A stretch of 64,000 nt of DNA from Thiomonas delicata (GTDB lineage Bacteria > Pseudomonadota > Gammaproteobacteria > Burkholderiales > Burkholderiaceae_C): contig NZ_LT592171.1 of the NCBI RefSeq assembly GCF_900088825.1, positions 460,009 through 524,008 on the forward strand, written 5' to 3'. Shown here in pieces: positions 60,011-64,000 of this stretch. The translations under genes were made by a program, and so were the position numbers. The notes beneath the pieces are model-generated. The model worked only from the letters and a program-made list of their open reading frames with translations, did no database searches and was not told the DNA's origin. How positions within the stretch are numbered: position 1 is the first letter of the stretch; every line of letters starts with the position of its first letter.

Positions 60011-60580
60011 ATGAGAACCACGATGAACAAACCCCACTCCCGCAACGTCTTGTTTCTGTGCACCGGCAACTCGGCCCGCAGCGTGCTGGCCGAGGCCACG
60101 CTCAATGCCTTGTCGGGCGGTCGATTTGCCGCCTACTCGGCCGGCAGCCATCCCGCCGGTCGCGTCAACCCCTACGCCCTCGAGCTGATTGACGGCAACG
60201 GCTGGCCGACCGCAGGTTTGCGCAGCAAGAGCTGGGACGAATTCGCCGCGCCGGGGGCGCCCGAGATGCATTTCATTTTCACGGTCTGCGATGCCGCCGC
60301 CGGCGAGGCCTGTCCGGTGTGGCTCGGCCATCCGACCACCGCGCACTGGGGCGTGCCCGACCCAGCGGCGGTCGACGGCAGCGACGTGCAGAAGCGCCGC
60401 GCCTTCCGCGATGCCTACACCGCGCTGCGGCGCCGCATCGAGCTGTTTCTCGCGCTGCCGCTGGACAAGCTCGACGCCGCGCGCACCCGTCAGGAACTCG
60501 CCGCCATTCCGCAACGCGCCGACGCCACGCTCCAAGGGCTGGCCGGCGCCCAGCCCGCAAGTCACGCCGCGGGAGCATGA
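60011..60580 (+). CDS. arsC: Arsenate reductase, low-molecular-weight phosphatase type
   Basis: A 189-residue arsenate reductase. The P-loop FLCTGNSARS holds the nucleophile Cys17, followed by SAGSHPAG. Later FTVCDAAAGEACPVWLGHPTTAHWGVPDP carries the redox cysteine pair region and the catalytic aspartate loop. The type reduces arsenate to arsenite with thioredoxin or a related thiol. A second ATG four codons in is possible. It is followed immediately (1 bp) by acr3, so arsenite is produced and exported by neighbouring products. Confidence 0.93.
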   Translation: MRTTMNKPHSRNVLFLCTGNSARSVLAEATLNALSGGRFAAYSAGSHPAGRVNPYALELIDGNGWPTAGLRSKSWDEFAAPGAPEMHFIFTVCDAAAGEACPVWLGHPTTAHWGVPDPAAVDGSDVQKRRAFRDAYTALRRRIELFLALPLDKLDAARTRQELAAIPQRADATLQGLAGAQPASHAAGA

Positions 60581-60581
60581 G

Positions 60582-61664
60582 ATGAGCGCTCAGTGTGAAG
60601 TCACGGCCGCGCGCGCCGCGGGTGCGCCGATGTCGGTGTTCGAGCGCTATCTCACGCTGTGGGTGGCGCTGTCCATCCTGGCGGGTATCGGGCTGGGGCG
60701 GCTTGCGCCCGGCACCTTCGCCAAGCTGGCGGCGCTGGAGCTGGCGCAGGTGAATCTGCCGGTGGCGCTGCTCATCTGGGTGATGATCATCCCCATGCTG
60801 GCCAAGGTCGACTTCTCGGCCCTGCATCGGTTGCGCCAACATGTGCGCGGCATCGGCGTGACGCTGGTGGTGAACTGGCTGGTCAAGCCGTTCTCCATGG
60901 CCTTTTTCGCCTGGCTGTTCATTCGCGTGCTGTTCGCGCCGTGGCTGCCGGCCGGCCAGCTCGACAGCTATGTCGCCGGGCTCATCCTGCTCGCCGCCGC
61001 GCCTTGCACGGCCATGGTGTTCGTGTGGAGCCGGCTCACCGGCGGCGACGCGCTGTTCACGCTGTCGCAGGTGGCGCTGAACGACACCATCATGGTGTTC
61101 GCCTTCGCCCCCATCGTCGGTCTGCTGCTGGGCTTGTCGGCCATTACCGTGCCCTGGTCCACCCTGGTCATTTCCGTGGTGATCTACCTGCTCGTTCCGG
61201 TGGCCATCGGCCAGGTCTTGCGCCGCGTGCTGCTGGCGCGCGGCGCGGGCACGTTCGAGGCCGCCATGCACGCGCTCGGCCGAGCGTCGATGGTCGCGCT
61301 GCTGGCCACCCTGGTGCTGCTGTTCGCGTTCCAGGGCCCGCAGATCCTGGCCCAGCCGCTGGTCATCGTGTTGCTGGCCGTGCCGATCCTGGTGCAGGTG
61401 GTGTTCAATGCCGGCCTGGCCTACCTGGCCAACCGCGCGCTCGGCGAGTCGCACGCGGTGGCCTGTCCTTCGGCGCTCATCGGCGCGTCCAACTTCTTCG
61501 AGCTGGCGGTGGCGGCGGCGATCAGCCTGTTCGGTCTGCAGTCGGGCGCGGCTTTGGCCACGGTGGTCGGCGTGCTGATCGAGGTGCCGATCATGCTCGT
61601 CGTGGTGCGCGTGGTCAGTGCTTCGCAGGCATGGTACGAGGCCGGGTCCAGGCGATCGGCCTGA
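60582..61664 (+). CDS. acr3: Arsenite efflux transporter Acr3
   Basis: A 360-residue permease of the ACR3/BART family with ten likely membrane segments. It has LTLWVALSILAGIGLGRLAP, VMIIPMLAKVDFSAL, NWLVKPFSMAFFAWLFI, and the essential cysteine in the fourth segment (LILLAAAPCTAMVFVWS). The end motif CPSALIGASNFFELAVAAAISLFGLQSGAALATVVGVLIEVPIML is diagnostic of ACR3. It exports As(III) using the proton motive force. It begins one base after the arsC stop. Confidence 0.95.
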   Translation: MSAQCEVTAARAAGAPMSVFERYLTLWVALSILAGIGLGRLAPGTFAKLAALELAQVNLPVALLIWVMIIPMLAKVDFSALHRLRQHVRGIGVTLVVNWLVKPFSMAFFAWLFIRVLFAPWLPAGQLDSYVAGLILLAAAPCTAMVFVWSRLTGGDALFTLSQVALNDTIMVFAFAPIVGLLLGLSAITVPWSTLVISVVIYLLVPVAIGQVLRRVLLARGAGTFEAAMHALGRASMVALLATLVLLFAFQGPQILAQPLVIVLLAVPILVQVVFNAGLAYLANRALGESHAVACPSALIGASNFFELAVAAAISLFGLQSGAALATVVGVLIEVPIMLVVVRVVSASQAWYEAGSRRSA

Positions 61665-61716
61665 TACCCGGGGCGGTCTACCATAGCGGTGTGCACAGAC
61701 ATCGAGAGGACAGCCC

Positions 61717-61980
61717 GTGGATCACCAATCCGTCAAACAAAGCCTGGACCGGCTGCGCGCCGCGCTGGAGTCGGGCGCGCCGCTGGACGACCAGCTCAAG
61801 TCCGACTTGGCGGCACTGGACGCCGATATTCATCGTCTGATCGACGGCCAACCGCCGCAGGCCGAGACCGGCCTCGTCGAGCGGGCGCGCGAACTGTCGC
61901 TGCGCTTCGCCGAGCGGCATCCCACCGTCGCCCTGGTCCTGCGCGAACTCGGCACCCTGCTCGAGGGCATCGGCGCCTGA
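61717..61980 (+). CDS. DUF4404-family protein
   Basis: An 87-residue soluble helical protein: VKQSLDRLRAALESGAPLDDQLKSDLAALDADIHRLID, then VERARELSLRFAERHPTVALVLRELGTLLEGIGA, the conserved FE-HP--A--lr-l---L--IGI pattern of DUF4404. It lies 52 bp after acr3 on the same strand. Its link with arsenic resistance is unclear and may be positional only. Confidence 0.82.
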   Translation: MDHQSVKQSLDRLRAALESGAPLDDQLKSDLAALDADIHRLIDGQPPQAETGLVERARELSLRFAERHPTVALVLRELGTLLEGIGA

Positions 61981-62032
61981 GCGCTTCACGCTGCGGCCGC
62001 GCCACGCCGGCGCGGCCTGCAAGTGTTCTCCC

Positions 62033-63133
62033 ATGATCGAGGCTGCGCACGAGCCGGCATACTTCGCCGGCGAGAATCCCCCCGCGCCCGGACAGCTGCA
62101 TGAAGTGGCGGCCGGCGTGTACTGGCTGCGCATGCCCATGCCGCTGGCGCTGGACCACATCAACCTCTGGCTGCTGGAAGACGGCCGGGGCTGGACCGTG
62201 GTGGACTGCGGGCTGCACACCGACGCCACGCGCGAAGCCTGGGAACGGATCTTCGCCGAGGGACTGCGGGGACGGCCCATCACCCGTGTCGTCTGCACCC
62301 ACATGCACCCGGACCACATCGGCCTGGCCGACTGGCTGTGCCACCGCTGGGACGCACCCCTGTGCATGACCCAGGGCGAATACCTCAGCGCCCGGCTGCT
62401 GTCCGCCGGACTGCCGCCCACCGATACCGCGTCCATGCTCGCGCACTACCGCCTGCACGGCGCCGATCCCGCCCACTTGCAGGAGCTGGCCGGCCGCGGC
62501 AATTTCTATGCCCGCATGGTGCCCTCGGTGCCGCACGCCTACCAGCGGCTGGTGCACGGCCAGCTGCTGCGCGTCGGGCGCGACAACTGGCAGATCATCG
62601 AAGGCGGCGGCCACTCGCCCGAGCATGCCTCGCTGTGGTGCGAGGCGCGCGGCCTGCTCATCGCGGGAGATTTGCTGTTGCCGCGCATTTCCACCAATGT
62701 CTCGGTCTTTCCCATCGAACCGGAGGCCGACGCGTTGGGCCGTTACCTGCGCGCCCTCGCGCGCTTCACCGCGCTGCCAGCGGGCATGCGCGTGCTGCCC
62801 TCGCATGGTTTGCCGTTCACCGGCGCGCACGCCCGGGTGCGGCGCTTGCGCATCCATCACGCCGAGCGACTCGCCCGCGTGCTGCAGGCCTGCCAGGGGC
62901 AGGCCTGCACGGCGGCCGACCTCATCCCCGTGCTGTTCCGGCGCGAACTCGATGCGCACCAACTCGGTTTCGCCCTTGGCGAGGCCATCGCGCATGCCCA
63001 CCGCCTGTGGCACGTCGGCGCCCTGCGCCGCGAGTTCGACGCCCAGGGCAGGGCACGCTTCCGGGTCGTCGAGCGGTCGTCAGGAGAAACGGTGGATTTC
63101 GAGCAGGTCGCCGCGAGCGCGGCGGGGTTGTGA
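62033..63133 (+). CDS. Metallo-beta-lactamase-fold hydrolase
   Basis: A 366-residue MBL-fold protein. The metal motif is THMHPDHIG (His90, His92, Asp94, His95). Further ligands are likely in GGGHSPEHASLWCEARGLLIAGDLLLPRIS (His and Asp) and the C-terminal LPSHGLPF. The N-terminal ADHP-like strand LALDHINLWLLEDGRGWTVVDCG is typical of the glyoxalase II/RNase Z-like branch. The C-terminal ~100 residues (RRLRIHHAERLARVLQAC) form an extra helical winged domain as in LACTB2-like proteins. The substrate is unknown. Confidence 0.88.
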   Translation: MIEAAHEPAYFAGENPPAPGQLHEVAAGVYWLRMPMPLALDHINLWLLEDGRGWTVVDCGLHTDATREAWERIFAEGLRGRPITRVVCTHMHPDHIGLADWLCHRWDAPLCMTQGEYLSARLLSAGLPPTDTASMLAHYRLHGADPAHLQELAGRGNFYARMVPSVPHAYQRLVHGQLLRVGRDNWQIIEGGGHSPEHASLWCEARGLLIAGDLLLPRISTNVSVFPIEPEADALGRYLRALARFTALPAGMRVLPSHGLPFTGAHARVRRLRIHHAERLARVLQACQGQACTAADLIPVLFRRELDAHQLGFALGEAIAHAHRLWHVGALRREFDAQGRARFRVVERSSGETVDFEQVAASAAGL

Positions 63134-63161
63134 GACAGGCTAGGCGGCATGGCCTCACACC

Positions 63162-64000
63162 TTATGTCTTGCCTTCCAGCCACGCCATTTCTTCCGCCGT
63201 AAACCCCGCCTGCAGCCGCGCTTCGCGGTTGAACGGCGGCTTGAGTCGCGGCGCGGCGTATTCGCGGGCGATGGCGTCATAGGCGGTGCGCGGGTCGCGG
63301 CTAACCTGGGCGCAGGCCCAGTGGTACCAGCGGTTGCCAATGGCGACATGGCCGATTTCATCGGCCAGGATGCGGTCCAGGATCTCGGCGCCGTGCGCGT
63401 CGCCCGCCGCAGCAAGCTTGGCACGGATGCCGGGGTTGGCGTCCAGGCCGCGCGCCTCCAGGGTGCGGGGGACGAGGGCCATGCGGGCGAGGCAGTCGCC
63501 GGCGGTTTTCTCGGCCATGTCCCACAGGCCGTTGTGGGCGGGGAAGTCGCCATAGTCCGCGCCCAGGCTTTGCAGGTGTTCGCGCAGCAGGGTGAAGTGC
63601 TCGGCCTCCTCGGCCGCCACGCGCAGCCAGTCGCGGTAGTAGTCGGCGGGCAGGCCGGGGAAGCGCCAGACGGCGTCGAGCGCGAGGTTGATGGCGTTGA
63701 ACTCGATGTGGGCGATGGCGTGCAGCAGCGCGGCCCGGCCTTCGCGGCTGCGCGGGTCGCGCCAGGCCATGCGGTTGGGGGGCAGCAGTTCGGGGCGGCC
63801 AGGGCGGCCCGGCAGGAGGGCGCCGGCTGCGTCCGCCTGCAGGCCGGCTGCGGGGTCGATGAGCAGGTCGCCCGCACGCAAGGCGCGGTGCAGCGCCAGC
63901 GTGCGCTGCACCTTGACGGCCGGGTCGGCCAGCGCCAGCGCAGCCAGGGCCTGGCGGCGGGCGCAGGCGCAAACCGGGAGGCCCGCCGTGGAGGCAGGCG
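63162..64000 (-). CDS. DUF455 ferritin-like protein (5' end outside window)
   Basis: The frame is open to the right edge: family-like residues (RRQALAALALADPAVKVQRTLALHRAL) continue upstream of the GTG at 63911, so the true start is probably beyond 64000. About 279 residues are visible. A four-helix ferritin-like fold is indicated by HAIAHIEFNAINLALDAVWRF, RVAAEEAEHFTLLREHL and LADEIGHVAIGNRWYHW, which carry the E-x2-H di-metal ligands. DUF455 proteins are assumed to bind a di-iron or similar centre, but the reaction is unknown. Confidence 0.85.
   Translation of the reverse strand, partial: PASTAGLPVCACARRQALAALALADPAVKVQRTLALHRALRAGDLLIDPAAGLQADAAGALLPGRPGRPELLPPNRMAWRDPRSREGRAALLHAIAHIEFNAINLALDAVWRFPGLPADYYRDWLRVAAEEAEHFTLLREHLQSLGADYGDFPAHNGLWDMAEKTAGDCLARMALVPRTLEARGLDANPGIRAKLAAAGDAHGAEILDRILADEIGHVAIGNRWYHWACAQVSRDPRTAYDAIAREYAAPRLKPPFNREARLQAGFTAEEMAWLEGKT

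Overview
This window is a gene-dense, G+C-rich bacterial chromosome segment. Gene content and protein sequences fit a betaproteobacterium of the order Burkholderiales; a Thiomonas-like lineage is possible, but that is a guess from general resemblance and the arsenic genes. The order glnA-ntrB-ntrC, carA-leuE-carB-greA, rlmE-ftsH-folP-glmM-pstSCAB-phoU-phoB-phoR, with divergent ppk and ppx, is typical of that order. I see no insertion sequence, prophage, CRISPR array or integrase, so this looks like core chromosome with small accessory patches.

Layout. 1-7.6 kb is an accessory patch: the 3' part of a formamidase/acetamidase gene, a gamma-glutamyltransferase-like gene, a DUF1275 membrane protein, an oxalate/formate-type MFS carrier, a small ABM-fold protein, two divergent short-chain dehydrogenases and a GNAT acetyltransferase. 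Two copies of a dispersed intergenic repeat lie here. 7.6-11.4 kb is a polar amino acid ABC transporter operon (ATPase, binding protein, two permeases) behind a UPF0149/SEC-C gene. 11.5-15.3 kb holds a DUF1269 protein, an omega-amino acid:pyruvate aminotransferase, an EI24 membrane protein and a CinA/MoaB-like protein. A 42-bp near-perfect palindrome lies between the divergent aminotransferase and EI24 genes.

15.3-20.5 kb is the nitrogen block: glnA with a good NtrC site and a sigma-54 promoter, then a small exported coiled-coil protein, ntrB and ntrC. 20.5-24.9 kb runs leftward: exonuclease III, an arylformamidase-like hydrolase, a VOC protein, a BI-1/YccA membrane protein and an orphan TonB. 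24.9-36.7 kb is housekeeping: carA, leuE-like, carB, greA (directly behind an intrinsic terminator), DUF4149, yhbY, rlmE, ftsH, folP and glmM.

36.7-48.9 kb is a compact phosphate island: pstS-pstC-pstA-pstB-phoU-phoB-phoR, then ppk and ppx divergent from one another, then an OlsB-like ornithine lipid acyltransferase gene and sixA. Pho-box-like arrays with an 11-bp period can be read upstream of pstS, between ppk and ppx, and upstream of olsB. Together these genes cover phosphate uptake, PhoR/PhoB sensing, polyphosphate turnover and probably phosphorus-free membrane lipid synthesis.

49-57.3 kb contains ydcH, a spermidine synthase-like protein, lysS-pgi (4-bp overlap), an MgtC/DUF4010 membrane protein, rfbB-rfbD without rfbA/rfbC, and dsbB. 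57.3-64 kb contains a DUF1338 dioxygenase-like gene, tRNA-Pro(UGG) with a terminator, a LysE exporter divergent from an arsR-arsC-acr3 arsenic operon, DUF4404, a metallo-beta-lactamase-fold hydrolase, and a DUF455 ferritin-like gene cut by the right edge.

I found no convincing wholly new multi-gene system. The signals most worth a second look are the 42-bp palindrome, the Pho-box arrays linking olsB and ppx to the Pho regulon, the dispersed repeat pair, the terminator in front of greA, and the exported protein between glnA and ntrB.
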